Positions 8,569 through 18,235 are shown, counted from the stretch's first letter. The stretch: 64,000 bases of DNA from Fructobacillus parabroussonetiae (GCF_018437265.1 NZ_JAAMFL010000006.1:1-64000); one strand, 5' to 3'. Program-made: numbers and translations. The notes: generated from the letters alone by a model not told the origin.

Positions 8569-10128
8569 CTAATCCTCGACCTCTTTGATTACATCAATGA
8601 GTGAGCCATCACGGTACTCAGCCAGGGCGACCACCCGGTCTTTAAAGGCCAATGGCTTTGGCCGACCGACCAACTTTTCCGCCTTTTGTTGCAATTCTTC
8701 GATGGAATAAATTGGCAATCCCGGCACCTTCGACAAGGTCTTAATCAGATCTTGTCGCTTTGGATTAATGGCAATCCCAATCTCGGTGACGAGCACGTCA
8801 ATCGAATCACCCGGTGTAATCACCGTTGTCACGTCGGGCACCACCGTGGCAATCCGGCCACGAACAAGCGGTGCCGAAATAATCGTCAACTTGGCTGTTG
8901 CTGCATCCTGATGCCCACCAATGGCACCACGAATCACGCCATCAGAACCAGACATCACATTCACGTTAAACTTCGTATCGATTTCGAGCGCTGACAAAAT
9001 CGCCACATCCAGTTTATCGACCATGGCGCCCTTGTTGGCTGGATCCGCATACCAGGAAGCATCGATTTCTTGCTGGGCCGGTGAGTTCTTCATGGACGAA
9101 GCCGCCCCCTTGTCAAAGTCCTGAACGTCCATCACCCGGTTAACCAGGCCTTCTTCCAATAAATCGACGGTTGGCTTAGTAATGCCACCCAAAGCAAAGG
9201 AAGCCTTGATTTGGTTATCAATCATGGCCTGGCGCAGAAAACGAGTCACGGCTAAGGCCGCCCCACCAGAACCCGTCTGGAAGGAGAAGCCATCCTTAAA
9301 GTAGGGCGAGTGCACAATCACGTCATTGACCATTCGCGCGATTTGTAGTTCCTTTGGATCCTTGGTAAAGCGCGTGGCCCCTGAACCAATCTTATCGGGG
9401 TTTCCGACCTGATCGACTTTGACAACGTAGTCCACCTGGGTCTGCTTAATCGAAGCCGGCGTGTTTGGATAAGGCATCAAAGAATCCGTAATCAAAACGA
9501 GCTTATCCGCGTATTGGGCGTCCATTAGCGCATAGCCAAGGGAACCAAAGGCGGCATCCCCGTTCATCCCGTTGGCGTTCCCCATTTCATCGGCGTTTGG
9601 GACACCCAAGAAGGCAACGTCAATCTTGATTTCCCCGGACTCAATGGCCCGGGCGCGGTTTCCGTGCGAACGGAAGATGACCGGGTTCTTCAAGGCACCG
9701 TGTGAAACGGCATCCCCCAATGAGCCACGCATACCAGAAGAGGTGATATTGGTGACCGTCCCTTTTTGAATCGCTTCGACCACAATGTCATTCATAACGT
9801 TTGTCAAAGAAGAAGGTGCCAAAGTCAGGTTTTGATAGCCCGCATCGATCACTTCACGCATGACCATGTTGAAGACAAAGTCTCCTTCACGGAAGTGGTG
9901 GTGAAATGAAATGGTCATGCCATCACGAACCGTCGCCGCCACGACCTGCTTGATCGACTCGACCACCTTTGAAGGGCCAGTCTGCGCCTTGACCTTTGGC
10001 GCCACCCGTTGAATGGTTGGCTGGCCAAAGTCCGTCATTTGAAAGCCCTGGTCATTTTGCGTTTTTAACAATTGGTCCGGAATTTCCCGGTTCACATTAT
10101 TCTTCAATGTCATTTCCCTCCGCATCAA
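8569..10128 (-). CDS. citF: Citrate lyase alpha subunit (citrate:acetyl-ACP transferase)
   Basis: About 519 residues, the usual length of CitF. This subunit swaps the acetyl group on the CitD prosthetic arm for citrate in the citrate lyase complex. The sequence reads as CitF throughout, for example [15 protein letters not shown], the [15 protein letters not shown] region and [16 protein letters not shown]. The start is uncertain: ATGs at 10128, 10125 and 10113 and a TTG at 10107 are in frame. The only good Shine-Dalgarno, GGAGGG, lies between the first ATGs and the third, 3 bases before the ATG at 10113 and 9 bases before the TTG at 10107. Any of these starts overlaps the end of citE except for small differences in length, so translation is coupled. 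Confidence 0.95.
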   Translation of the reverse strand: MMRREMTLKNNVNREIPDQLLKTQNDQGFQMTDFGQPTIQRVAPKVKAQTGPSKVVESIKQVVAATVRDGMTISFHHHFREGDFVFNMVMREVIDAGYQNLTLAPSSLTNVMNDIVVEAIQKGTVTNITSSGMRGSLGDAVSHGALKNPVIFRSHGNRARAIESGEIKIDVAFLGVPNADEMGNANGMNGDAAFGSLGYALMDAQYADKLVLITDSLMPYPNTPASIKQTQVDYVVKVDQVGNPDKIGSGATRFTKDPKELQIARMVNDVIVHSPYFKDGFSFQTGSGGAALAVTRFLRQAMIDNQIKASFALGGITKPTVDLLEEGLVNRVMDVQDFDKGAASSMKNSPAQQEIDASWYADPANKGAMVDKLDVAILSALEIDTKFNVNVMSGSDGVIRGAIGGHQDAATAKLTIISAPLVRGRIATVVPDVTTVITPGDSIDVLVTEIGIAINPKRQDLIKTLSKVPGLPIYSIEELQQKAEKLVGRPKPLAFKDRVVALAEYRDGSLIDVIKEVED

Positions 10129-11008
10129 TCAGATTGTTAGCTTTTGCTAGTTTCATCACGCGTTCTGCGCGCATCACCACCGGACGATCGACCATTTGAC
10201 CGTTCATTGCAATGACACCGGAGCCCTTTTGCTTGGCTTCTTCGATGGCGGCCATGACGTTTTGCGCGTTTTGAATTTCCTTTCGGCTCGGCGCAAAGAC
10301 TCGGTTAACCGGTGCCACCTGGCGAGGGTTAATAATGGACTTACCATCAAAGCCAAGTTGATGAATCAACTTCGTTTCTCGGATGAAGCCCTCTTCATCG
10401 TCCAAGTTGGTAAAGACGGTATCAAATGCTGCAATCTTAGCCGCACGGGCCGCGTGTAAGATGACGTTTCGGGCATACAAAAGCTCTTGGCCATCTGGAT
10501 AACGATGGGTCTTCATGTCCGTGGTATAGTCTTCGGCTGACAGGGCAATCCCAATCATGCGCTTCGAGGCGGAAGCAATTTGGTAGGCGTTGACCACCCC
10601 CATGGCCGATTCAATCGCGGCCATCAAGTGTGTCGAACCAACTTCTCGACCAAATTCCTTTTCGGCTGCTTCCACTAGGTTTTCAAGCTCGTGAATCATA
10701 TCGGCACTTTCGGTCTTTGGCAATCGAATCACGTCGATGCCGGCCTTAACCATCGCCTTAATGTCGTTTTCATAAAAAGGCGTGTCCAACCCGTTAATTC
10801 GAACAACCAGTTCGGCATCCCCATAATCGAAGGTTTGCAGCGCTTCATAGACAAGATAGCGGGCTGCGTCCTTTTCATTCATGTTCACGGCATCTTCTAG
10901 GTCGAACATGATCGAGTCGACACCAAAAATACCGGCATCTTTAATCAGTCCTGGGTTATTGCCAGGCACAAACATCATGGTTCGGCGTAAGCGTTCGTCT
11001 GCAGCCAT
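10097..11008 (-). CDS. citE: Citrate lyase beta subunit (citryl-ACP lyase)
   Basis: A 303-residue member of the HpcH/HpaI aldolase / CitE family, which cleaves citryl-ACP into oxaloacetate and acetyl-ACP. Visible motifs are [20 protein letters not shown] (metal/substrate Asp-Glu), [19 protein letters not shown] and [13 protein letters not shown] place the start at 11008, where GGGAGG lies 8 bases upstream and the ATG overlaps the citD stop by one base (TAATG). A longer frame up to 11023 has no such signal. The 3' end overlaps citF. Confidence 0.95.
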   Translation of the reverse strand: MAADERLRRTMMFVPGNNPGLIKDAGIFGVDSIMFDLEDAVNMNEKDAARYLVYEALQTFDYGDAELVVRINGLDTPFYENDIKAMVKAGIDVIRLPKTESADMIHELENLVEAAEKEFGREVGSTHLMAAIESAMGVVNAYQIASASKRMIGIALSAEDYTTDMKTHRYPDGQELLYARNVILHAARAAKIAAFDTVFTNLDDEEGFIRETKLIHQLGFDGKSIINPRQVAPVNRVFAPSRKEIQNAQNVMAAIEEAKQKGSGVIAMNGQMVDRPVVMRAERVMKLAKANNLIDAEGNDIEE

Positions 11009-11301
11009 TAGAGCACCTCCCAATTTGGTTCATCTTTTAAGTCCAGGGCGCGTTGTGCAACCGCAATAGCCCGGGCCTTGATAACTGGTGTTAAGGCGCC
11101 TTTGTCCACGACTTTGACCAAGACGTTCTCAATGTCATAAGCCTGCAAGACGGATTGAATCGTGGCCATGATATCCTCGCCAAATTGCTTTTTAACATCT
11201 GAGGTCAGGTCAAAGTGAATGCCCTTTTCGCCCTGACTCAGCATAATCTGAATGTCCGAAGACTCCAAAGTTCCGGCCAAGGCCGTTTGCTTAATTTCCA
11301 T
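11008..11301 (-). CDS. citD: Citrate lyase acyl carrier protein (gamma subunit)
   Basis: A 97-residue CitD. Ser14 in GTLESSDIQI is the expected attachment site of the phosphoribosyl-dephospho-CoA group. It shuttles the acetyl/citryl thioester between CitF and CitE. The start overlaps the end of citC by 11 bases and the stop overlaps the citE start by one base, which is typical of tightly coupled complex subunits. AAGGA lies about 10 bases before the ATG. Confidence 0.95.
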   Translation of the reverse strand: MEIKQTALAGTLESSDIQIMLSQGEKGIHFDLTSDVKKQFGEDIMATIQSVLQAYDIENVLVKVVDKGALTPVIKARAIAVAQRALDLKDEPNWEVL

Positions 11302-12349
11302 GAATTTGTTGTCCTTTCGCGATGCGTTCCATGATTGCTTCTTGGTTTGTCTTGATAAAGTCCAAAGTCGTTTCTGGTAGTAAATCAGCTAAGGAAGACA
11401 GTTGCTGGTCCTTTAATGCTTGACGGACCGTACGGGCTGAAATCGCCTGACCATCTTGGCTTAGGCGGGGCACTTCCTTGACTGCAACCTGAGGCGGCAA
11501 AATTTTCTTTAATTGCTGATTATAAAGGGCCGTCGTGTGCGAGGTCGGTTCGGTCCCGATATAGCGAGCCGAAAGCCCAAGCGGTTCGGCAATCTGCTGC
11601 TTAAAGAGTTCGGCATCCAGTGCCGTTTGAAAGCGGATGGCTTGGTCTCGATCATCAATGAAGTAGGCGGGAAACAATAGGTAAGAAACCATGTAATCGC
11701 CCCCATTTGCCACCACGACGTTGGCTATGTCCTCGCTCCCTTTTTGAACCATCGCCATTCGCTCGGTCGTTTTAAAGAGCGAAACGTCCTGATTCACGAC
11801 AAAGACCATCACCCAATCGTTTTCTTGCGCAGCCTGTTCTATCAAATAGCGGTGCCCCTTGGTAAAGGGATTGGCATTCATCACAATGGCTGCTGTTTGA
11901 CCTGCGTCAACCGGCTTTTTCGGTAGCGACGCCCGGTATTGCTCAATGTTGGGCGTTCCCTTTTCTAAAATCAAACCAACCGCCGTTTTGGCCAAAGTCC
12001 GAAAGCCGATGTGCTCAAAGGCTTCCTGATAAGTTGCTTTTGTAAAAACAAAGAGATGGAAGCAACCCTTTTCCGCCAAGTCTGATTCAAGGGCCGACAC
12101 GATTTGATTAAAACGTGAACCAGGGTGTTCCTCCCCCGCATGGGAAACGGCGATGTATTTGATGACCTGTCCGGCAATGGAGCCAGTCCCGACCAGCTGG
12201 TCTTGTTCATCATAAAGACCGAGGGTTTGATCAATTGGTTGAACTTCTGCCTGATCAAAGTCAACGACACCCTGCTCTTCCAAAAAGGCCATCCACTGTT
12301 TTTTCGAGGCTTTGGAAAAAAGGTAGAGATCTCGAATCTTTTCAACCAT
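11291..12349 (-). CDS. citC: [Citrate (pro-3S)-lyase] ligase
   Basis: A 352-residue ligase that acetylates the CitD prosthetic group with acetate and ATP, switching citrate lyase on. It has an N-terminal GNAT-like part (about residues 1-130) and a nucleotidyltransferase-fold domain starting near residue 145. MNANPFTKGHRYL is the ATP-binding T/HxGH-type motif. The start is 3 bases after the mae stop; a weak AAAGGG lies inside the end of mae, so translation is probably coupled. Confidence 0.95.
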   Translation of the reverse strand: MVEKIRDLYLFSKASKKQWMAFLEEQGVVDFDQAEVQPIDQTLGLYDEQDQLVGTGSIAGQVIKYIAVSHAGEEHPGSRFNQIVSALESDLAEKGCFHLFVFTKATYQEAFEHIGFRTLAKTAVGLILEKGTPNIEQYRASLPKKPVDAGQTAAIVMNANPFTKGHRYLIEQAAQENDWVMVFVVNQDVSLFKTTERMAMVQKGSEDIANVVVANGGDYMVSYLLFPAYFIDDRDQAIRFQTALDAELFKQQIAEPLGLSARYIGTEPTSHTTALYNQQLKKILPPQVAVKEVPRLSQDGQAISARTVRQALKDQQLSSLADLLPETTLDFIKTNQEAIMERIAKGQQIHGN

Positions 12350-12352
12350 TAT

Positions 12353-13504
12353 TTATTCGCCCTTTCGAGCATAGTCCAGAACCGCCTTTGTCACGGCATC
12401 CACCACTCCTTGGTCAAAGACTGCCGGCACGATTTTATCCGCCCTTGGTTCTGGTACCAAATCGGCTAACCCTTGGGACACCTTGATTTGCAGTTGTGAG
12501 TCAACATGCTTCAAGCCTGAGGCAAGCAGTCCCTTGAAAAGACCGGGAAAGGCCAAGACGTTGTTCACCTGGTTCGGCCATTGCGACGAACCCGTTGCCA
12601 TCACGGCAACACCAGCAGCCGCGGCTTCTTCCGGATCAATTTCAGGCAGCGGATTGGCCAGGGCAAAAACAATGGGCTCTTTTGCCATCTTTTGAACTTG
12701 TTCTTTCGACAAAACATTGGCAGCCGAAAGACCAATGAAGGCATCGGCGTCCTCAATGACTTCGTCTAAGCTATCACCAGCCACTTCTTGAACCCGATCG
12801 GCCAAATTTCGCTGAAAATCATTGTAGCGATCATCATTTGACCGCACCACGCCATGAATATCAACAAGGGTTTGCTGCTTGATACCGGCTGCTAAGAGTA
12901 GGTTCGCGGTTGCTAGGCCAGAAGCGCCGACACCCGTCAGGACGACTTTTAAATCCGTCAATTTCTTCCCGACAACTTTGGCAGCGTTCATCAACCCGGC
13001 CAGCACAACGATGGCTGTCCCCGTTTGATCGTCATGGTAGACCGGAATGTCCAAATCCTTGGACAAGCGTTCGACCAATTCGAAACAGCGGGGAGCCGCG
13101 ATATCTTCCAAATGAATGCCAGCAAAGGAAGGCGCCATTGTCTCAATCGTTTTGACCAAGTCATCGACGGACACTTGATTCAAGGCCATGGGAATCGCGT
13201 CCACATTGGCAAAGGACTTATAAATCAGTGCCTTTCCTTCCACAATGGGCAAGCCGGCCCCAGGACCGATATTTCCTAAGCCCAGAACGGCCGTTCCATC
13301 GGTAATCACTGGAATTAATTTACCAGACATGGTGTACTTCGCCTGGTCTTCTGGATGCGCTTGAATATCCTTTGCTAAGGCAGCAACACCAGGCGTGTAG
13401 GCCTTTCCCAAATCGGCAGGATCCTTAATCGCAAAGGTTCCCTGCAGCTCTAAAACGCCGGTGTGCTCGGCGTGCAAACGCTGTACTTCTGTTTCTTCGG
13501 CCAT
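12353..13504 (-). CDS. mae: Malic-enzyme family oxaloacetate decarboxylase of the citrate cluster
   Basis: A 383-residue short-form malic enzyme. Motifs: KAYTPGVA (catalytic Tyr region), TDGTAVLGLGNIGP, the IHLEDIAAPRCFE metal-binding segment, PVYHDDQTGTA, and VLTGVGASGLATANLL as the Rossmann nucleotide site. As first gene of the cit operon and divergent from citI, it most likely acts as the soluble oxaloacetate decarboxylase (called CitM in related species) that turns the lyase product into pyruvate; genuine malate decarboxylation is the alternative. AGGAGG lies 7 bases before the ATG. Confidence 0.93.
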   Translation of the reverse strand: MAEETEVQRLHAEHTGVLELQGTFAIKDPADLGKAYTPGVAALAKDIQAHPEDQAKYTMSGKLIPVITDGTAVLGLGNIGPGAGLPIVEGKALIYKSFANVDAIPMALNQVSVDDLVKTIETMAPSFAGIHLEDIAAPRCFELVERLSKDLDIPVYHDDQTGTAIVVLAGLMNAAKVVGKKLTDLKVVLTGVGASGLATANLLLAAGIKQQTLVDIHGVVRSNDDRYNDFQRNLADRVQEVAGDSLDEVIEDADAFIGLSAANVLSKEQVQKMAKEPIVFALANPLPEIDPEEAAAAGVAVMATGSSQWPNQVNNVLAFPGLFKGLLASGLKHVDSQLQIKVSQGLADLVPEPRADKIVPAVFDQGVVDAVTKAVLDYARKGE

Positions 13505-13792
13505 GGTCGATCCTCCTCTTGGATTCGCCGCTTCTTGATACCCTCATTGTAAAGCGCCCTGGAATCGAAGTAAAGAAAATCCTTTTATATTTTATTAAAA
13601 AACGGAATGTTTTTGTTTTATTTTAATTATTTAAAGGCTTTTTATTTTTTTGAATTTACCTGAAAATCAAAAATTTGGTGAAAATTGTAAATTTACCGAA
13701 AATTATTGTAAAATAAGTTAAATCATTTCCTTTCATTAAAAAGATTCGTGATTTTTTTGAAAGAAAAACAATTCATAAAGTAAGGGGTTACC
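13505..13792. promoter_or_regulatory. AT-rich divergent control region between mae and citI with three repeat motifs
   Basis: This very AT-rich 288-base gap must hold the promoters of the cit operon (minus) and citI (plus). Three similar motifs of the form AATTT-nnn(n)-GAAAAT start at 13653, 13672 and 13690, spaced 19 and 18 bases. They are good candidates for CitI operators, since CitI of related species is known to bind AT-rich operators between citI and the citrate genes. A candidate citI promoter is TTGTAA (13685-13690), 18 bases, TAAAAT (13709-13714), overlapping the third repeat. Confidence 0.55.
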
Positions 13793-14743
13793 ATGCCAGC
13801 AACGGATCCAAGTTTACTCGCTCAAATTTCAGAGGATTATTACCTCAATAAATTATCATTTGGTGAGATTTCCGATAAGTACGCCATTTCACGCTACTTA
13901 ATTAACAAATACCTAAACGAAGCGGTGAAAAACGGGATCGTTAAAATCGAAATCGCCCAAACCGCTTCCCGTAATTCCCAGTTGGAACAACTGTTCAAGG
14001 AGAAGTTTCCGAAAACAACTTGTTACATCATCCAAGACGATGCAACGGAAACGGCAACGGAAGAACTGCTGGCCAACTACGCCGCCAATTTTGTGGTGAA
14101 GCACCTCGAAAAGGGCCCCCACATCGTCGGCATGACTTGGGGTGAAACCATGTATTCGATGATTGATGCCATCACCAGCAATCCACTCGATCAGGTTAAA
14201 TTCACGCAGTTCGTTGGCGAAAACATGAAGTACAACTCAACGGCCGGTTCGGTTCGAATCGTCGAACGCGCAGCTAAAAAGGTCGCCGGTGAGTTTTTGA
14301 CTTTGCCAGCCCCACTCTACCTATCCGATAACACCGTTCGAAACGGCCTCTACGAAGCCGTTTCAATCAAACAAACACTGGACGTGGCCAAAAACATGGA
14401 CACCGTTTTGACCGGGCTCGGCACCATCGCCTCCCTCGAATCGATTGCCATTTGGAACCAAAACATCAATCGCCTCTTCCCAGAAGTCCGGCTGGGCGAA
14501 GTGGCCGGTATGATTTACGGTCGTCCATACGACATTCATGGCAAAGTCTTAAACCCCGATTCTGATAAAACCGTTGGTTTGTCATTGAACACCATCCTCA
14601 GCGTGCCAAAGCGTATTGGCGTCGTGCGGTCCAAGGCAAAGTTTAAGGCAGCCATTGGTGCCTTAAACGGTCAGTTCCTCACGGACTTAATCATGTCCGA
14701 ATCCTTGGCCTACCGGATTTTAAACGAAACAGAAGAAAAGTAA
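13793..14743 (+). CDS. citI: SorC/DeoR-type transcriptional regulator CitI
   Basis: A 316-residue SorC-family regulator. Residues 1-60 contain a helix-turn-helix (LSFGEISDKYAISRYLINKYL). Residues 65-316 match the sugar/effector-binding domain, with VGMTWGETMYSM in the phosphate-site loop region and a TGLGTIASL segment near residue 205. In Weissella and Leuconostoc, CitI is the citrate-responsive activator of the cit operon. Its position divergent from mae and the operator-like repeats agree. AGGGG lies just before the start. A strong terminator follows. Confidence 0.88.
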   Translation: MPATDPSLLAQISEDYYLNKLSFGEISDKYAISRYLINKYLNEAVKNGIVKIEIAQTASRNSQLEQLFKEKFPKTTCYIIQDDATETATEELLANYAANFVVKHLEKGPHIVGMTWGETMYSMIDAITSNPLDQVKFTQFVGENMKYNSTAGSVRIVERAAKKVAGEFLTLPAPLYLSDNTVRNGLYEAVSIKQTLDVAKNMDTVLTGLGTIASLESIAIWNQNINRLFPEVRLGEVAGMIYGRPYDIHGKVLNPDSDKTVGLSLNTILSVPKRIGVVRSKAKFKAAIGALNGQFLTDLIMSESLAYRILNETEEK

Positions 14744-14747
14744 CCAT

Positions 14748-14778
14748 AAAAAAAGCTGCCCGAATGGGCAGCTTTTTT
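14748..14778. terminator. Bidirectional terminator between citI and brnQ
   Basis: AAAAAAAGCTGCCC-GAAT-GGGCAGCTTTTTTT is a nearly perfect hairpin with T-runs on both strands, shared by the convergent citI and brnQ. Confidence 0.93.
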
Positions 14779-14781
14779 TAC

Positions 14782-16164
14782 TTACTTCGCCTCAATGGCA
14801 TCGACCGATGGGGACTTTTTAATGAATTGAACGGCTAAACCAATGACCAATCCTGCGATAGCAAAGAGCACCCAGGAGAAGCCGTGTGAAGCCATAAAGA
14901 CGTGTTCTTGATACCAGCCAAGGTGCTCAACACCGTTTTGGCTATAGCTAACAAAGCCACCAAGGGCCTTTGCAAAAGGCACCTGAGTTAAGCCATCACC
15001 GATTGACCCAATCAAGGTCAAGCCAATTGACCACTCGAAGAGGGCCTTCGTCCGACCCAACCAGGGCGAAACAAGGTTTAGCAAAACCAAGGTAATGGCT
15101 ACTGGGTACATAATCAGCAGAACCGGAACGGCCCAAGCAATGATCTTATCCAAGCCCAACAAGGCAACCAAGAAGGCCAAACCGACAGCAAGCGCTAACC
15201 AGCCTTCGTAAGAAACCTTCGGAAAGGCCCTGTGAAAGTCATGTGCCATCGAAGATGATTCCCCCATCGCCGTGGTAAAGACGGCAACCGGTCCCATCAC
15301 GGCTAGGAAGACCTGGCCAAAGGAACCGAAGTAGTTCATCATGATTTGGGTTAAGGCAATCGCTCCGTTGGCCGAAATCGTTTCCTTACCAAGCGAACTG
15401 GCACCCAACATAATCAAACCGACGTAGACCAAGGACAGGCCAATCAGAGCCCAAGTTCCCGTTTTAACGATGATTTTAGCAACGTGAGCCGGCTTGTGAT
15501 AGCCCATGTTTTCGATCGCATGCACAATGGCTACGCCCAAAACAAGCGAAGCTAAGGCATCAACCGTGTTATAACCCTCGATTGCAGAGGACAACACAGG
15601 GGCTGACTGATAGGCCGACGTCACGTGCTGGCGCAAATCACCCATTGGCCAAACAAGGGCCAAGACAAAGACCACCGCTAAGAGAATGAGGAAGGCCGGG
15701 TTCAGATACTTACCAATGACCGACGTAATCGAATCGGCTTTTAAACAGGCCCAGTAAACCAAGATAAAGTAAATTAAGGAAAAGATGACGAGGCCCAGTT
15801 GCTGCGCACTTTCTGGTAACCAGTTAGCGATTGAAAAAGAATAGGCCACCGTCGCTGTACGGGGGGCCACCACCAAGGGACTTAAACAAAAGTGCAAAAT
15901 CACAACAAAGACAATTGAGACACGGGGGCCGAGTGGCTTAATGAGGTCAAAGACCGAACTCGACCGTGTCACACCCAACGCGACCAGGGCCAGTAATGGT
16001 AGTAGGACAGCTGATAAGATGAAGCCAAAGGTGGCTTGTCCCCATGCAGCACCGGCTAGTTGTCCCAGGTGGACAGGAAAGATCAGATTCCCGGCACCAA
16101 AGAACATACCAAAAATTAAGGACACCATCAGTAGGTTTTGCCGCCATGTTAATTTCTTTTCCAT
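14782..16164 (-). CDS. brnQ: Branched-chain amino acid transporter, LIVCS/BrnQ family
   Basis: A 460-residue membrane protein with about twelve hydrophobic segments, taking up leucine, isoleucine and valine by cation symport. The N-terminal MVSLIFGMFFGAGNLIFPVHLG is a hallmark of BrnQ. MGESSSMAHDFHRAFP lies in the middle. The length matches the family (430-460). GGAG lies 8 bases before the ATG. The gene appears monocistronic, ending at the shared terminator. Confidence 0.94.
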   Translation of the reverse strand: MEKKLTWRQNLLMVSLIFGMFFGAGNLIFPVHLGQLAGAAWGQATFGFILSAVLLPLLALVALGVTRSSSVFDLIKPLGPRVSIVFVVILHFCLSPLVVAPRTATVAYSFSIANWLPESAQQLGLVIFSLIYFILVYWACLKADSITSVIGKYLNPAFLILLAVVFVLALVWPMGDLRQHVTSAYQSAPVLSSAIEGYNTVDALASLVLGVAIVHAIENMGYHKPAHVAKIIVKTGTWALIGLSLVYVGLIMLGASSLGKETISANGAIALTQIMMNYFGSFGQVFLAVMGPVAVFTTAMGESSSMAHDFHRAFPKVSYEGWLALAVGLAFLVALLGLDKIIAWAVPVLLIMYPVAITLVLLNLVSPWLGRTKALFEWSIGLTLIGSIGDGLTQVPFAKALGGFVSYSQNGVEHLGWYQEHVFMASHGFSWVLFAIAGLVIGLAVQFIKKSPSVDAIEAK

Positions 16165-16327
16165 TTACGACTCTCCAATTGAATTAATCGTTTTAAAGCT
16201 TACTCACATCTATCCATTGTACTCGCTTTTCTTCCGTCACGCCATTGTGTTTGGTAGAAAAGCTGACGTAAAAAAGGGCAGCTTTTCGGCTAATCCTCTG
16301 CTATGCTAAGAAGAGAGGAAAACTGCC

Positions 16328-16870
16328 ATGACAGCATTACAAAGCGCCGACCTAGCGTTTGTTCGGCCCAGCAAAAGAGCACTCGACGAAGCCATTAATC
16401 AAAGCACCGTCGAAGCAGAAGAAAAGGGTTACGTTCACGTCGCCCTTGTCGTCCATGAGCAAGGGCAACTGACGGTTATCGAAGCAACAGTTGACAGCGG
16501 CGCTGTTGAACGCCCTTTGACAAGCTTTTTACAGGACCATGAAGGCCTCGTTGACTTTTATCGGCTGAAGGATGGGCCAAGAAATCCCACAGCTATTGTA
16601 AAACGTGCACGGCAATTCATTGGCCAGCCATACAATCACGGCTTCTTTGAAAATGGGCCCGGCCTCTATTGTTCGCAACTGGTCACTAGGGCCTTTTCCG
16701 ACGAGCAAGTCTTTAAAGAAGAGCCGCTCCAATTTGGTCCAAACGGAACAATTCTACCCCATTGGCTTGACTACTATCGAAAACTGCAGCGAGCAATTCC
16801 AATCAAAGAACTGGGCTCTTCACCCAATAGTCTGCTGCGTTCTCACTCGCTTATCGCCCTTCACGTTTAA
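16328..16870 (+). CDS. YiiX-like permuted NlpC/P60 (papain-fold) cysteine hydrolase
   Basis: A 180-residue protein with the circularly permuted papain-like pattern of the YiiX/YebB group of NlpC/P60. A His in YVHVALVV (near residue 38) precedes, and a Cys in GLYCSQLV (near residue 116) follows, the segment ARQFIGQPYNHGFF. In this family the His and Cys form the active site and act on amide or ester bonds, possibly lipids or peptides. There is no signal peptide, so it is probably cytosolic. GAGAGG precedes the ATG, and TGCTATGCT at 16299-16307 is a likely extended -10. It is transcribed alone and ends at the terminator at 16874. Confidence 0.8.
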   Translation: MTALQSADLAFVRPSKRALDEAINQSTVEAEEKGYVHVALVVHEQGQLTVIEATVDSGAVERPLTSFLQDHEGLVDFYRLKDGPRNPTAIVKRARQFIGQPYNHGFFENGPGLYCSQLVTRAFSDEQVFKEEPLQFGPNGTILPHWLDYYRKLQRAIPIKELGSSPNSLLRSHSLIALHV

Positions 16871-16873
16871 TCG

Positions 16874-16906
16874 AAAAAAAGGCTCAGCACTCGTGAGCCT
16901 TTTTTA
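16874..16906. terminator. Bidirectional terminator
   Basis: AAAAAAAGGCTCA and TGAGCCTTTTTT arms around a short loop, shared by the convergent papain-like gene and the redoxin gene; it overlaps the last codons of the redoxin by a few bases. Confidence 0.88.
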
Positions 16907-17131
16907 GATACTTTTGATGTATTCGTTTAATTTCTTAGGTGAAAAGCCAAGCCAATCACCAACGGAGGATTCAACGATTGGCGTCCGCTTCTTCCCCTCT
17001 TTCTTAAAGCGATCATACAAGTCCGGTTGCTGATCCAGGGAAACCTCTTCGTATGGCACCTTCCGTGTCTTCAGGTAAAGCTTAGTTGCTGCGCATTCGG
17101 CACATGTCTTGCGAGTATAGAGTTTAAGCAT
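16904..17131 (-). CDS. NrdH/glutaredoxin-like redoxin
   Basis: A 75-residue thioredoxin-fold protein. TRKTCAECAATK holds the CxxC redox pair (CAEC), RTPIVES supplies the cis-Pro loop, and GDWLGFSPKKLNEYI matches the NrdH-type C-terminal substrate groove. NrdH reduces class Ib ribonucleotide reductase, but no nrdE/nrdF is nearby, so the partner is inferred. Two starts are possible: GTG at 17134 and ATG at 17131. ATG is preferred because GGAGG lies 7 bases before it. Confidence 0.82.
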   Translation of the reverse strand: MLKLYTRKTCAECAATKLYLKTRKVPYEEVSLDQQPDLYDRFKKEGKKRTPIVESSVGDWLGFSPKKLNEYIKSI

Positions 17132-17212
17132 CACGACGCCTCCTAATATAAAATTGGTATATTCCTTATTTTAACGTTTTAAGCGACTTTTTCAAGGGTT
17201 TCTGAAGGAAAA

Positions 17213-17244
17213 GAAAAAAGAACCGAAGAATCGGTTCTTTTTTT
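17213..17244 (-). terminator. Terminator after the aldo/keto reductase gene
   Basis: AAAAAAGAACCGA-AGAA-TCGGTTCTTTTTTT hairpin immediately around the stop codon region of the reductase gene. Confidence 0.88.
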
Positions 17245-18235
17245 ATCCCTTAATAATCTTTTCGATGGCCGCTAATTCGTCCGCCGTAAAGTCAAGGTTC
17301 TTGGTGAATTCAAGGTTATCTGACAAATGGTCCGCGGAAGAAGTCCCAATGATCACGGATGCCACGCGCTGATCTTGAAGCAACCATGCAAGCGACATTT
17401 GTGAAAGCGTCTGATTGCGGTTCTTAGCCATTTCATTCAGGGCGTTTAACTTAGCAACCAAAGCGTCACGACCGTCATCAAACAAGAAGCCGTTGGTCTT
17501 ATGGATTGGAAAGTCGGCTGGAATCCCCTTCAAATAGCGATCCGTCAGCAAGCCTTCCGCCAAGGGCCCATAGGCAAAGAGTCCGGCGTGGTGTTCATCC
17601 AAAATATCCAACAAACCGGATTCCTTTTCCTGCTGGTTCAACATATTGTATGACACTTGATTTCCGATGAAAGGCGTTCCCAAATCCTTAAAGATTTCAG
17701 CAATGGCCTTTGTTTGTTCGGCCGTATAGTTTGATACCCCGACGTACAAAGCCTTTCCCTGCTTCACCAAATGATCCAGGGCCCGTGCCGTTTCTTCCAT
17801 GTTGGTGTTTGGATCAAAACGGTGAGCATAAAAGATATCAACGTAATCCAGGTTCATTTTTTCAAGGGAAGTGTCCAAGGCGTTCACTAGCGTCTTTCGA
17901 CCTGAGAATTCGCCAAGAGGGCCCGGCCACATGTGATAGCCGGCCTTTGTCGTAATGACCAACTCGTTTCGGTAGGGCTTCAAATCAGATTTGTAGACCT
18001 GACCAAACGTTTCCTCCGCCGTTCCGTTATTGGGCCCGTAGTTAAAGGCATTATCAAAGGAGAAAATACCAGAATCAAAGGCCTTCAGAATGACTTTGCG
18101 AGAATTTTCCAGAGGCATTGTATCCCCAAGATTTCGCCAAAGTCCAAAGGAAACGGCTGGTACAATCAACCCAGAGTCGGACACGCGCCGATAGGGCAAC
18201 TTTTCGTAACGATCTTCTGCTGCTTGGTAAACCAT
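17243..18235 (-). CDS. Aldo/keto reductase (YghZ / AKR14-like)
   Basis: A 330-residue NADPH-dependent aldo/keto reductase. The catalytic tetrad is visible as Asp61, Tyr66 (DNAFNYG), Lys97 (TTKAGY) and His138 (YAHRFD). Sequence features such as GLWRNLGD and GYHMWPGP suggest the YghZ-like group, which reduces L-glyceraldehyde 3-phosphate, methylglyoxal and similar aldehydes. Its true substrate is not known. AGGAGG precedes the ATG, only 12 bases after the SGNH hydrolase stop, so it is probably the last gene of a prs-SGNH-reductase transcript. Confidence 0.9.
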   Translation of the reverse strand: MVYQAAEDRYEKLPYRRVSDSGLIVPAVSFGLWRNLGDTMPLENSRKVILKAFDSGIFSFDNAFNYGPNNGTAEETFGQVYKSDLKPYRNELVITTKAGYHMWPGPLGEFSGRKTLVNALDTSLEKMNLDYVDIFYAHRFDPNTNMEETARALDHLVKQGKALYVGVSNYTAEQTKAIAEIFKDLGTPFIGNQVSYNMLNQQEKESGLLDILDEHHAGLFAYGPLAEGLLTDRYLKGIPADFPIHKTNGFLFDDGRDALVAKLNALNEMAKNRNQTLSQMSLAWLLQDQRVASVIIGTSSADHLSDNLEFTKNLDFTADELAAIEKIIKG

